From: Crossaster papposus
Taxonomy: Eukaryota > Echinodermata > Asteroidea > Velatida > Solasteridae
Direction of reading: 5' to 3'
Length of the DNA stretch: 64,000 nt
Assembly (NCBI GenBank): GCA_037893245.1
Contig: JBAIAA010000076.1
Coordinates: 62,001 to 126,000, forward strand
The notes below the pieces were generated by a model, which was given only the letters and a program-made list of their open reading frames with translations, did no database searches and was not told the origin of the DNA. Positions 24,401 to 29,460 of the stretch are shown here, one piece after another. The position numbers were made by a program, and so were the translations under genes. How positions within the stretch are numbered: the stretch's first letter is position 1; every line of letters starts with the position of its first letter.

Positions 24401-26180
24401 TCGACCCCCCCTCCCCATCAAAAGATAAAAGTGTGCCCAAGATGTCCAAGAAAACAAAAGATGATACATTTACAAGACTCTGGATTCACTGTCATCATAT
24501 CTACAGCAAATTCAAAAGAAGGGATATTTTAGACTGGGGAACAGAGCTGCCAGTAACCGGATTTTGTCTTCCTGGGAAGCCAGGAATTATTTGCATTGAG
24601 GGGAAGAAAAGTTTTTCTGAGGAGTTCTGGAACCGTCTCCGAAGGATGAACTGGAAGAAGATTTCTTGCAAGCATCGGGAGGATTTCCCCCTGCTTGATG
24701 GAAAGGGTCAGTCAACTTCAACCTCTGACCTCAGAAGGTTCAGTGGGTTTGAGGAAAAAGAGTTTGCTGTGAGAGGTGGAAGAGACTATCACATGGATCT
24801 TGGAATGTTCTTTAAATTTCTAGAGGAGCACGATTGTGGGTCTGTGTTTAAAATATTGCTGGGTGTCGATGGAAAAGTATCATCCAAGGCCGAGTGAGGA
24901 TTTTAATTAAGGGATTGCCTTATCAAAACAGTTGTTAATTATAACACATGTAATTAATTTGAATATGAAGGAATGCACCGATCCCACAGTTGACCATGAT
25001 CTATACACAAGATTTCATGTGCATTGTTGGTTTCTCACTTATTTGTGTCTCCCCTAATGTTTATCTTGGAAATATTCAGTTAAATTAAACTTTAAAAAGG
25101 GACTTGGAAATCGAAAGTACTGAGGAACCATTGACAAAAAAATGAAATCGACATAAAAATATAAACATTAACAACTGAAAAATTGATGTCCCAAAAAGTC
25201 GAGCCAGATAGAAAACGAAACATTTCATGACTGACACATGTTAAGGACCAACCTAGTATCGATACAACAATTAATGTGTAGATGTTATTACCGGCCAACA
25301 ATTGTGACTACAAACCCCAAACTCACGTTCATATGCCTTGGAGAGCTGATCAGGAATGGCTCTTTTTGATCTTTGATGGGCGCCAGTGTCGTCCAGTTTG
25401 TAAATCTCTTTTGTCCTTTGTAGTTTGTCTATCATAATCTGGTCTGCTGATTGTTTGATTCTCGCTATAATATCATCCATGCTGGCAGCTCCAAGTATTT
25501 CTATAAAGAAAAAGAAAAACACTTCTGAACATACCAAGAAAAACATAATTATTAAGATGGAATAGTTATGTGCAACCTCAACAAATAACACCCAAAATTC
25601 TTAATATTCCTGAATAAAAAACGTCAACTGAATGATTACCCCCACAACAGATTATGAGAAATTAATGTTTATATGCCAATAAGAAAAGCCTATAATAATT
25701 TGTTGATATCGTAGTAGTCCGAAAATGAATGTGGGACTCTCAATACTATGTATGAGAGTCCAAAAACGTAAAGTACTGAAAACATGCAACAAAAGAAAAT
25801 ATACTAGCACATGAAACAACCAGTGCAACACACTTTCCGTTGAAGAAAACTCATAAAAGAAAATTGATTCGAGACTTCAAACTTGGCTGGTGAAATACCG
25901 AGTACCTCCTTTTTAGCCTCGTGAAACATTTGGAAAATGTTATCGGCTAAAACGCGAGTCAAATTGGCCTGAAGCTGAACTTATTTTGCATGATTTTCAG
26001 CACTTCGGGGCCATGTTGGATATAGCAGCTAAAATGGCCTTGTTTGACTCCGATACCTGCATGTTGCCGTAGACGCCCTGTGTCACCCAAGACGGGCCCC
26101 GCGAATAACGATGCATCACCCCATGAAACTGCAGCCAGCTGAAAGCAAACTAGAAGGAAGAAGGTCCAGCCCCTGGCCAT
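152..26180 (-). CDS. Large secreted EAR-repeat protein, 32 exons seen, 3' end outside window
   Basis: The reading frame stays open through 32 exons joined at GT-AG sites with matching phases (6050 coding bases, 2016 residues) and runs off the left edge. Residues 1-22 form a signal peptide (MARGW, then a hydrophobic stretch). A dibasic RSKR in exon 2 looks like a furin site. Residues ~110-470 carry seven blades of the EAR/EPTP type (patterns such as YKYxxxxFVPFQ and FLAVAS), enough for one seven-bladed propeller. Residues ~475-1710 hold many 60-70-residue repeats built on 'ITGxKTF ... LTI ... VDGVDLSxL', nearly free of cysteine and rich in NxS/T sites. Residues ~1720-2016 return to EAR-like blades. 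EAR proteins (LGI, TSPEAR, ADGRV1) are extracellular; that this one is a matrix or cell-surface adhesion protein is inference. I do not recognise the central repeat or an orthologue. Intron 2 contains the RWDD2 gene on the other strand. Confidence 0.85.
614..903 (-). CDS. EAR protein exon 31: EAR-like blades
   Basis: Acceptor cctttccag, donor ACGT/GTAAGT, phases 1 to 0. Residues 1833-1929 include VEVFIDPLTNLTCIAIANEV, plus two cysteines that could pair. Confidence 0.85.
1023..1408. mobile_element. TTAA-flanked MITE, family B copy 1
   Basis: Ends AGGTAGTATACACC and its complement, with TTAA on both sides. The interior holds the shared segments TTTGCAGATATC and CATCCATGATTGTAAAA. The same family recurs at eight other places in the window. 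TTAA targets are typical of piggyBac-type elements. Confidence 0.8.
1577..1736 (-). CDS. EAR protein exon 30: EAR-like blade
   Basis: Acceptor cctttctag, donor AGAA/GTAAGT, phases 0 to 1. Residues 1780-1832 include SAVDVDSFVIDDRLFLVIAS, a clear EAR core. Confidence 0.85.
1885..2093. mobile_element. Dispersed repeat family A copy 1 (TTAACCAGTTCGCGCC ends)
   Basis: Bounded by TTAACCAGTTTGTGCC and GGCGCGAACTGGTTAA. The interior has paired 'TTTCCGGCCTT' motifs. Four more copies lie at 7816, 8451, 47078 and 62187. Confidence 0.75.
2518..3085. mobile_element. MITE with nested MITE
   Basis: The outer ends are ATGACCATCAACCACAAAGG and the complementary CCTTCGTGGTGGATGGTCA. An inner element at 2584-3008 begins TGTGACCTGTTCCAACG and ends in its complement. 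The outer inverted repeat resumes on each side, so the inner element arrived later. Confidence 0.75.
3117..3313 (-). CDS. EAR protein exon 29: second EAR-like block begins
   Basis: Acceptor ctcgacactag, donor TCAG/GTACAT, phases 1 to 0. Residues 1714-1779 include LSWHALYFNGTQWLINAQ and DIYQWNETASEYKYYQ, the strand pattern of an EAR blade. Confidence 0.85.
3435..3844. mobile_element. MITE with TGTGACCTGGCACC termini
   Basis: Starts TGTGACCTGGCACCATGAAA and ends in the near-complement GGTGCCAGGTCACA. It lies in the intron between exons 28 and 29 and shares the first nine bases with the families at 2584 and 39778. Confidence 0.7.
3845..4897. other. Intron 28 remainder, no gene seen
   Basis: Contains palindromic ACATGTAC runs near 4235-4260 and 4400-4420 and a CpG-rich patch near 4680-4760. 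A 103-codon reading frame at 4271-4582 has no recognisable features. Confidence 0.5.
4898..5114 (-). CDS. EAR protein exon 28: end of central repeats, helical tail
   Basis: Acceptor ttcaacag, donor GAAA/GTAAGT, phases 0 to 1. Residues 1642-1713 contain VLVDGLRITELYRLV, then a charged helical stretch (SLQLRCDMLDKMHEAQE) that separates the repeats from the second EAR block. Confidence 0.85.
5331..5353. repeat. Poly-G run in intron 27
   Basis: An almost pure G run of over 20 bases (a C run on the coding strand). Its length may be an assembly estimate. Confidence 0.8.
5438..5606 (-). CDS. EAR protein exon 27: central repeat
   Basis: Acceptor gtatttttcag, donor TACT/GTAAGT, phases 2 to 0. Residues 1585-1641 read GGTIDGVSADNLL, ISAVKTFTQGVTI and LLNGIDLVDLFN. 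Confidence 0.9.
5884..6151 (-). CDS. EAR protein exon 26: central repeats
   Basis: Acceptor attgcaaaaag, donor TCAG/GTGAGA, phases 1 to 2. Residues 1496-1584 contain LTITGTINGLDIDG, VTGIKTFNGSPLTI and MEVDGVDLSEYKKN, the clearest consensus copies in the gene. Confidence 0.9.
6232..6583. mobile_element. TTAA-flanked MITE, family B copy 2
   Basis: TTAA then GTAGGATACACC at the left; GTATCCTACC then TTAA at the right. It lies in intron 25. The interior matches copy 1. Confidence 0.75.
6584..7272. other. Intron 25 remainder, no gene seen
   Basis: AT-rich intron sequence. Short open frames on both strands near 6982-7246 overlap each other and show no domain or codon signal. Confidence 0.4.
7273..7546 (-). 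CDS. EAR protein exon 25: central repeats
   Basis: Acceptor aatctttgacag, donor CTAA/GTAAGT, phases 0 to 1. Residues 1405-1495 hold NGTVDGVNPEELEKT, VTGYKTFNDTLTI, GELNGVDLEDF and SAVKTFTQ: nearly two full units in one exon. Confidence 0.9.
7745..8225. mobile_element. MITE interrupted by family A copy 2
   Basis: The outer ends (ACCATCCACCAC and the related inverted end TAATGGACGGTCAT) match the outer element at 2518. Family A copy 2 sits inside at 7816-8057, in reverse orientation to copy 1 and bounded by TTAA. Confidence 0.6.
8451..8604. mobile_element. Family A copy 3, truncated
   Basis: Carries the GCATTTCCGGCC, TTTATGCATCATCCG and GGCGCAAACTGGTTA segments, but the far end is missing and is replaced by AT-rich DNA. 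Confidence 0.65.
8771..8928 (-). CDS. EAR protein exon 24: central repeat
   Basis: Acceptor cttgtatttcag, donor CGGT/GTAAGA, phases 1 to 0. Residues 1352-1404 are a divergent unit (LVDTVDVQALKANALAT). Confidence 0.85.
9271..9430 (-). CDS. EAR protein exon 23: central repeat
   Basis: Acceptor ttcattttag, donor CTA/GTAAGT, phases 0 to 1. Residues 1299-1351 read FQAIDGAKYFNGSLTI, LLLNGVALDVLESL and ISGYKTFA. Confidence 0.9.
9716..9816 (-). CDS. EAR protein exon 22: central repeat
   Basis: Acceptor ctcccttttag, donor TGAG/GTAAGT, phases 1 to 0. Residues 1265-1298 read IISGDNVTVDGLIDGHKM, half a unit. Confidence 0.85.
10161..10361 (-). CDS. EAR protein exon 21: central repeat
   Basis: Acceptor taatttgtcag, donor AATG/GTAAGA, phases 1 and 1. 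Residues 1198-1264 begin AHIDGVHLPSFSK and end in a unit with QTINGHNVSTWL. Confidence 0.85.
10646..10843 (-). CDS. EAR protein exon 20: central repeat
   Basis: Acceptor gtcggatgcag, donor ACAG/GTGAGT, phases 1 and 1. Residues 1132-1197 begin GTQTVTGSKTFLNGMF and pass NTVGVDLSDIATDAV, close to the consensus unit. Confidence 0.9.
11244..11423 (-). CDS. EAR protein exon 19: central repeat
   Basis: Acceptor gtttcttcag, donor GCTG/GTAAGC, phases 1 and 1. Residues 1072-1131 read LTLSGLLNGYDVQTVDGDT in repeat register. Confidence 0.85.
11749..12043 (-). CDS. EAR protein exon 18: central repeats
   Basis: Acceptor tttttcatccag, donor GATG/GTAAGA, phases 0 to 1. Residues 974-1071 include TTVNGINISQYFNDS and MYGNLTIQSQIIDG, about one and a half units. 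Confidence 0.85.
12470..12639 (-). CDS. EAR protein exon 17: central repeat
   Basis: Acceptor tcgcattacag, donor AAAG/GTAACG, phases 1 to 0. Residues 917-973 read GTKIFSSDLNFEQN, LINGINITEYESSAL and VVFNGDVVLN. Confidence 0.85.
12927..13181 (-). repeat. Tandem copies of exon 16 3' end with its donor site
   Basis: Three further copies of an 86-base unit (the last 82). Each carries the VDGVDIPSM coding segment and ends in a CACAG/GTATG donor. Intron donors fall at 13181, 13095, 13009 and 12927. Because 86 is not a multiple of three, only the first donor keeps the frame in a simple read-through. Confidence 0.9.
13182..13367 (-). CDS. EAR protein exon 16: central repeat, 3' end duplicated downstream
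   Basis: Acceptor tatttgacag, donor ACAG/GTATGT, phases 1 and 1. Residues 855-916 contain GGMRLNGSSQVTGLVDG, VDIPSMSADVV and QQITG. The last ~86 bases together with the donor are repeated three more times into the intron (12927-13181), giving further identical donors that would shift the frame if read through. Confidence 0.85.
13701..13901 (-). CDS. EAR protein exon 15: central repeat
   Basis: Acceptor tccttaacag, donor ACAG/GTATGT, phases 1 and 1. Residues 788-854 read DYNFSQTVDVYGNLSV, then GLVDGLTIPDDILL and two more strands. Confidence 0.85.
13970..14191. mobile_element. Small inverted-repeat element with internal 24-base tandem repeat
   Basis: Ends TAGTCGAGTCCCTGCAAG and the complementary CTTGCAGG...GACTCGACTA. 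A 24-base unit (CACAAGTCCTTTCGTGAAG core) is repeated three times at 13992-14069. Confidence 0.7.
14593..14727 (-). CDS. EAR protein exon 14: central repeat
   Basis: Acceptor tgctgtgatag, donor ACGG/GTAAAT, phases 1 and 1. Residues 743-787 start GNKTFTGNLTPE, pass RTVDGVSILQLDQ and end YQQLTG: one clean unit of 45 residues. Confidence 0.85.
15191..15406 (-). CDS. EAR protein exon 13: central repeats
   Basis: Acceptor ttacctaaag, donor ACAG/GTTTGT, phases 1 and 1. Residues 671-742 hold about one and a half units: IDGVNVTDGN, then VEVDGLVDGCDLS and LTSGNFTVT. The acceptor tract is purine-rich for its family. Confidence 0.85.
15504..15774. mobile_element. TTAA-flanked MITE, family B copy 3, internally shortened
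   Basis: TTAA at each end, GATACACC at the left and GGTGTATC at the right. It is about 100 bases shorter than copies 1 and 9 through an internal loss. Confidence 0.7.
15992..16154 (-). CDS. EAR protein exon 12: central repeat
   Basis: Acceptor ctttttcag, donor GAAG/GTAAGT, phases 0 to 1. Residues 617-670 contain ISGNVTVQGDLTVSELLD and LEGSKTFDASF, so the repeat register is clear. Confidence 0.85.
16286..16385 (-). mobile_element. SINE 3' tail fragment, reverse orientation
   Basis: (AATA)n followed by AAAACTTGTATAGCGCTGG, the complement of the AGCGCTATACAAG...(TATT)n tail seen in deuterostome SINEs. The same fragment recurs at 33300. Confidence 0.6.
16667..16800 (-). CDS. EAR protein exon 11: central repeat region
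   Basis: Acceptor cttatttag, donor CCAG/GTAAAT, phases 1 to 0. Residues 572-616 read MDADTVNVGSDVINRNVNL, a divergent unit with an Asn-rich end. Confidence 0.8.
16850..17165. repeat. Inverted-repeat segment with repeated CTGTAGATTCGTG motif
   Basis: The 14-base motif ACTGTAGATTCGTG and its complement occur several times and could fold into hairpins. Probably a non-autonomous element; its ends are unclear. Confidence 0.5.
17240..17395 (-). CDS. EAR protein exon 10: central repeat region
   Basis: Acceptor tttaccatag, donor ACAG/GTAGGT, phases 1 and 1. Residues 520-571 include LDLNRIETQLNGSMYKT and end on QQTVTG, the strand that precedes each repeat boundary. Confidence 0.85.
17606..17742 (-). 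CDS. EAR protein exon 9: start of central repeat region
   Basis: Acceptor taccttcaacag, donor AACA/GTAAGA, phases 2 to 1. Residues 474-519 contain the first ITGNKTF motif, the signature of the central repeats. Confidence 0.85.
17838..18170 (+). mobile_element. tRNA-derived SINE with Deu-like body
   Basis: A box-B-like GGTTCGAGTCC is followed by the conserved body (CCCTTGGGCAAGGCAC, CTCTCCACTCAGGAG) and the tail AAGCGCTTTGAGAC. A relative lies at 50205. The pol III head is degraded. Confidence 0.75.
18337..18733 (-). CDS. EAR protein exon 8: two or three EAR blades
   Basis: The largest exon (397 b), acceptor ctttaccag, donor GCAAA/GTAAGT, phases 1 to 2. Residues 342-473 contain IIYKYHKNEFVPFQSI, TLLVLALSSDDG and FYEYNGWQFEIS, then a last weaker blade. 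This closes a set of about seven blades, the number needed for one propeller. Confidence 0.9.
19071..19164 (-). CDS. EAR protein exon 7: EAR blade, unusual donor
   Basis: Acceptor tgtgtaatag, phase 0. Residues 311-341 read ITDAVNWEYFNLGDG and HFLAVASNKG. The only donor that keeps phase 1 for exon 8 and leaves an intact blade is AAAG/GTTGGC, poor beyond GT. A later GTAGTG (low edge 18991) breaks the phase. The boundary is therefore less certain than the others. Confidence 0.7.
19441..19580. repeat. Imperfect palindrome
   Basis: ACCCGGTTATTACTGCGTGA is mirrored by TCACGCAGTAATAA about 100 bases on, with GGTTGGGGATAACC and GGTCATCCCCCAACC inside. It forms a near-complete hairpin, probably a MITE. 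Confidence 0.65.
20079..20097. repeat. Poly-C run
   Basis: A C run of almost 20 bases in intron 6; its length may be uncertain in the assembly. Confidence 0.8.
20200..20357 (-). CDS. EAR protein exon 6: EAR blade
   Basis: Acceptor tttttttcaag, donor ATCAG/GTATTG, phases 1 to 0. Residues 258-310 read ITGNAVDVHPFCIYNQVF, then LGLANHTDS: a textbook EAR blade with the 'FLxxANH' strand. Confidence 0.9.
20444..20515 (+). mobile_element. tRNA-like sequence, SINE head or tRNA pseudogene
   Basis: Box A TAGCTCAGTTAGTAGAGC is excellent. The anticodon arm CCGG...CCGG pairs, but box B is GGTTTAAATCG and the T stem does not pair. It is unlikely to be a working tRNA gene. Confidence 0.6.
20525..20822. repeat. 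Dispersed repeat, paralogue at 48652
   Basis: Starts TAACCCTTCCTCTACGAG and shares ordered blocks (GCCAAATCACTTCAGCTGCA, GGCTTTGCTTG, AGCATGACCT, GTAAACAAGAG) with 48652-48955. No coding signal; type unknown. Confidence 0.65.
20935..21147 (-). CDS. EAR protein exon 5: EAR blades
   Basis: Acceptor tttttatag, donor CGAG/GTATGT, phases 1 and 1. Residues 187-257 read NVYEFDNATQDFHYVQRI, then VEVFSHNGLAYVILTGAS: the end of one blade and all of the next. Confidence 0.9.
21299..21407 (-). CDS. EAR protein exon 4: EAR blade
   Basis: Acceptor tgtattcag, donor TCTG/GTAAAA, phases 0 to 1. Residues 151-186 include VLQVWDTSDVKDLAVFQVG and TILMVMES, a blade core. The donor is weak past position +4 but is the only one in phase. 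Confidence 0.8.
21594..21808. mobile_element. Short inverted-repeat element with AGTAGTGCTGGGC ends
   Basis: AGTAGTGCTGGGCGAGTAG on the left is mirrored by GCCCAGCACTACTC on the right. CAGTGCTGGGC-like ends are common in hAT elements; assignment to hAT is inference. Confidence 0.55.
21930..22081 (-). CDS. EAR protein exon 3: first EAR-like blade
   Basis: Acceptor ttattacag, donor AAT/GTAAGT, phases 1 to 0. Residues 100-150 contain VESFVLYNIQYIVATN, matching the F-x-x-x-x-x-FLVVAN core of EAR blades, and end in LYLYN at the start of the next strand. Confidence 0.85.
22151..22532. mobile_element. Family B copy 4, with local duplication at its left end
   Basis: Has the family ends, but the ATACACCAT motif occurs twice around a 30-base hairpin (AGAGCATGG-type arms) near 22170-22195, as if a small element had entered its terminus. 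Confidence 0.65.
22565..22860. mobile_element. Family B copy 5, reverse orientation, truncated
   Basis: Begins AAGGTAGGATACCCC and runs in the opposite direction to copy 4, only ~35 bases away. The far end is degraded. Confidence 0.6.
23561..23577 (+). promoter_or_regulatory. AAGATGGCGGC motif, YY1-like, upstream of RWDD2
   Basis: AAGATGGCGGCGCC lies about 100 bases upstream of the RWDD2 start. This matches the YY1 consensus often found just downstream of start sites of housekeeping genes. The same AAGATGGCGG surrounds the PGRMC start codon. Confidence 0.45.
23566..23658 (+). CDS. Possible 30-codon upstream ORF in RWDD2 leader
   Basis: An ATG in good context (AAGATGG) opens MAAPMGKFVELAG and stops at TAA eight bases before the main ATG, in another frame. 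If transcribed it would act as a short upstream ORF. It could equally be just a YY1 site; no conservation can be judged here. Confidence 0.25.
   Translation: MAAPMGKFVELAGPQQIKWIVLDNDRVNSN
23666..23905 (+). CDS. RWDD2B: RWDD2 exon 1
   Basis: Codes residues 1-80, the first half of the RWD domain, ending IKIQIEDPK. The donor is AAG/GTAAAT. The ATG has A at -3 and G at +4. Confidence 0.9.
23666..24897 (+). CDS. RWDD2B: RWD domain-containing protein 2 (RWDD2A/B type), 2 exons
   Basis: Exons 23666-23905 and 24193-24897 join in phase 0 (CCCAAG/GTAAAT; tgcatttttcag/TGC) to give 314 residues, close to the ~300-residue vertebrate RWDD2 proteins. Residues 5-135 form an RWD domain: LQLSEVEMLQSMFPNEEF is the typical first helix and LLPVTYPQDVPKV carries the YPxxxP core. 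Residues ~155-314 match the C-terminal domain of this family (TRLWIHCHHIYSKFKRRDI, TGFCLPGKPGIICIEG, FWNRLRRMNWKKI). The biochemical role is poorly known; RWD domains are protein-binding folds. A choice between RWDD2A and RWDD2B is not possible. The gene lies wholly within intron 2 of the minus-strand EAR gene. Confidence 0.93.
24193..24897 (+). CDS. RWDD2B: RWDD2 exon 2
   Basis: Codes residues 81-314 from CDLQVNCLLPVTYP to the TGA stop. It includes the rest of the RWD domain and the whole C-terminal domain. Confidence 0.93.
   Translation, partial: CDLQVNCLLPVTYPQDVPKVLVRCEIPLFSRQQQKRLNDDVADQILSLDRGELCIGEAIQWIKENTFKYIDPPSPSKDKSVPKMSKKTKDDTFTRLWIHCHHIYSKFKRRDILDWGTELPVTGFCLPGKPGIICIEGKKSFSEEFWNRLRRMNWKKISCKHREDFPLLDGKGQSTSTSDLRRFSGFEEKEFAVRGGRDYHMDLGMFFKFLEEHDCGSVFKILLGVDGKVSSKAE
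25084..25089 (+). terminator. Candidate polyadenylation signal for RWDD2
   Basis: ATTAAA lies 187 bases after the stop codon, the nearest accepted variant. No canonical AATAAA is seen before the EAR exon 2 on the other strand. Confidence 0.3.
25327..25500 (-). CDS. EAR protein exon 2: helical pro-region with furin-type site
   Basis: Acceptor tttatag, donor AAC/GTGAGT, phases 1 and 1. Codes residues 42-99, a charged and probably helical segment (MDDIIARIKQSADQ) followed by HQRSKRAIP, a furin-type dibasic site. It suggests a propeptide removed during secretion. Confidence 0.85.
26057..26180 (-). CDS. EAR protein exon 1: start codon and signal peptide
   Basis: Codes residues 1-41. The start MARGW is followed by a hydrophobic core (FFLLVCFQLAAV) and a likely cleavage near SWGD. 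An in-frame ATG 14 codons upstream exists, but the stretch between is polar and would bury the signal peptide, so the second ATG is preferred. The donor is CATGCAG/GTATCG, phase 1. Confidence 0.8.
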
Positions 26181-27349
26181 GCTGGGAATCTGGGGAAAAT
26201 GATGAGATTTTATAAATTGCACAAGTTGTTTTTCGGCGTCTTAGTTTGTACAATTTGCGCACTCCCTGCATACATTTTAGTGGCATTCCACCCCCCGCCC
26301 TGCTAATGACAATACATGTAGTTTCAATTTGGAAATGTTAACTCCGTAACAAATAAAGGATATCGAAACAATCTTTACAAACACTAGGTTTTAAAATACA
26401 CGTGTATACCCACCAGCACCAAGTTAGATTTGCTAATATTGACGGCCTGGCTATCTGATGACCAATGTAGACGCTGTGGTCTCCACGTCGCCAATGACTT
26501 ACGCGGGATGTGGTAACTACTATTAAGTGGATTTTACCAGGAATGTAAAAAAACTACTTCCCGTTAGAAAGCTTGCATTCTTTTCAATCTCCTTAAGCTT
26601 CTTTCAATATCTTTACAAGATTTAAATTCCAAACATTCACCATTCTTTTTCACAGCTGCCGAGGAATGCAAATTTCAGTGGTTGGGGTGAAGGTTTTGCA
26701 CCTTCAAAATTTAAGGTCTTGGAAATTATTTTACAGTGAGAAGGTGGGGTTTGATTAATTAGTCTATTATTATTGTTCAAATATTCATATTTGAGGAGAA
26801 TTAAGGCTACTTTGACGTAGGTCACTGGGGGATGATTAATAAATAAATATATCGATATTTTCTGGACTTTGTAAATTTGAAAGCGGTGGTGGCAAGAGGC
26901 TGTACATGATATAAATGGGTTTATTGGTGATCTTGAATGAGTTTAAACATCTTTGCAAAGGATTTATTCATCTTTAGTTATTAATAAATTTAAGCCTGAA
27001 GCATTTAATAGCTCATCTGCTATTTATTTGGTCTAAAATATTTCTACAATCAGTCCTGTTTAGGCCACAATGACCTCTTATTATTGACCTCTTATTATTG
27101 CCCTCTTATTATTACTTTATCTAGTTATCGAGTTATCTAGTGGTGTGCACCCTCTAAGTCGTAATATAGTTTCCCTAGTTATTTCATAAAGAACACAATT
27201 TGAGCTCAATTCGCACTTTTAATTCTAAATAGTTACAAATGGATTTATTCAAATTTGTGGCATTCAGATCCGCAGGGGCGAATCGGTTATTTTTGGTCGT
27301 CAATTTTAATGATTTGGTCATTTAAATTCAGAAAGTGAATTTTCATATA

Positions 27350-27742
27350 ATAGGGTGGTTGAAAAACAAAACCGGGACCGCCTATTTCCAGTACCCTCCG
27401 ACCAGAAAAAACTATAATTTGAATAGACGGGGTGTGTTTCTAGATAAACAATTAAACCAAGATCACCCGATTCGGTCCAGTTATTTTTCATTTTAGGGAC
27501 CTTTTTCTGGAACTAAAGTCGGTGATCAATCGGACAGGCCCTTTTCATTGCTGTCGCGCTTCTGTTGATCAACTGCCTAAACTGACCCTGACTTGGTTCC
27601 AGAATTAAAAAGGCCACAAGAATGAAAAATTATATACTGGACCGAATCGGTTGATCTTGGTATCATTTTGTATCAAGAAAGGTTTCCCGTCCATCCAAAC
27701 TTGTTTTTCTGGTCGGAGGGTACTAGAAACAGGCCCTTCCGT
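27350..27742. mobile_element. Inverted-repeat element
   Basis: The arm with CAGTACCCTCCGACCAGAAAAA is mirrored by TTTTTCTGGTCGGAGGGTACT. Inside, AAGATCACCCGATTCGGTCC is mirrored by GGACCGAATCGGTTGATCTT. Probably a MITE of about 390 bases. Confidence 0.65.
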
Positions 27743-27794
27743 TCTGTATATACATTATTGTATATATATATTATATAGGCCTATATATATACAA

Positions 27795-28310
27795 ACTAGC
27801 ATTTGCTTTTACTACCAATTTTCAAGCTTTTACTAGCATATTATGTATGAATAAAAATGAAGCAAAATGTTTTACTGGAAAGTATTTGCTAAAGACTAAA
27901 AGTATACTTTTTACTTTCCAACATTTGCAAGAATATTAGTCGTATTTGCCCCATTTGATATAAATAAAAAAGAGTAAATGCTTGAGATTTGCAGTATTTA
28001 CTCGTCATTTTTATAGGTTGGGTCGGGGCTACCTTGCAGACAGAGAACCAAATACTAGTATGCAAAATATAAGTTTTTGTATGTGGTTAGGCAGGAAAAG
28101 GTATGAACATGGAAGATGGAGTATCTAGGGTCAAAACACAAGCAGTTGTACTGGGTTTAGGAAAATAAACGAGACGTAGATGATCGATCATTTCTTGCAA
28201 CATTCTAAAGGGAGAAAGGAGCAGGATTACTGCGAAGCAGCAACTCGAGGTTGCGATCTTATACGAGCATCATTGGTATGTTTGTGGCTTTACGTACACA
28301 CAATAGACTC
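27795..28310. repeat. Direct duplicate, first copy
   Basis: Shares long ordered blocks with 29074-29460: GCATTTGCTTTTACTA, GGTTGGGTCGGGGCTACCTT, ACAAGCAGTTGTACTG, ACTGCGAAGCAG. No coding content. Confidence 0.65.
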
Positions 28311-28678
28311 TATTGTTATAAACCACTCTTTTCATTATGTGTATCGTTCAATTATATGTTACACACATAAAGTAATGTATATCATGGAAGAAGGAATAGT
28401 GTATATTAAACATAACCGGAGCAAAAACATTTCTAGTTTGATATTTCGTTCATATTTGTAAATTGAAATGACAAATTTATATTTTCCTGAAAGTTTTTAT
28501 CTACCATTCAGTACAAATAACAGCGTCAAAACAAATGTTTTCAACTACTCGCTTTACACGTTGAAGCTTTTATTAAAGGTGTCCGGAAGTTCGGTTTCTC
28601 GAACGTTCTTGAAGTCAATTTACGCGCTCTTTATCGGAAAGGAAAAGGTAGGTACGGTAAGCACAACAAGACGACCCC

Positions 28679-28737
28679 CCCCACCCCCCTAACCCTAACC
28701 CTAGCCACAACTAGGGCTACCCTCACCCTAACCAAAA
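28679..28737. repeat. Interstitial telomere-like patch
   Basis: CCCTAACCCTAACCCTAG and later CACCCTAACC form a short, degenerate run of the animal telomere hexamer. Confidence 0.5.
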
Positions 28738-29073
28738 CCACACAACGATGTCAGAAAATTAATTTCTTTTCTATATCTCCCTCATGTAATAGAGTTCATG
28801 AAACTAAAGAAATAGAAAAAGACAACAATGATTTGGTGAACTATTGGGATGGTAGAGCACTGGAACTCGCTCATTTTATTTGTATATATAGACGTACCCT
28901 GGATTTGTACACAACTGCGACGGTTACCAGAGTTACAATTTATAATAGTATATGGATATAATTAAATCAGTAGGACACACAAGACTTAAATGCCGAGAGG
29001 TTTGGAAGGAATGATGGGCAAAAATCTATGCACGATCCAACGCCAAAAAGCAGGAAAATTTGCCGTATGCATA

Positions 29074-29460
29074 AAAACTAGCATTTGCTTTTACTATACC
29101 AATTTAATGAGTAAATGCTTCAGATTTGGTATTTACTCGTAATTTTTCAAGGTTGGGTCGGGGCTACCTTGAAAAAAGAGAAGCAAAATACTAATATGAA
29201 AAATAGAAGCTTTTGTATATGTGGTTAGGCAGGACAAGTTATGATCATGGAAGATGGATTGTCTAGGATTAAAATACAAGCAGTTGTACTGATTTTGGGG
29301 AAGGAAATGAGACGTAGATGGCCGATAATTTCTTGCAATATTGCTGAGACAGAAAACGGCATCGTGACTGCGAAGCAGTAACTTGAGGTTCCGATTTCAT
29401 TCAAACACCCCTGTCAGCGTGTGTGTCTATGCGTGGGTGTCTATCGTACATACAATAGAG
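29074..29460. repeat. Direct duplicate, second copy
   Basis: Second copy of the segment at 27795-28310, in the same orientation and about 1.2 kb away, with scattered differences. Confidence 0.65.
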
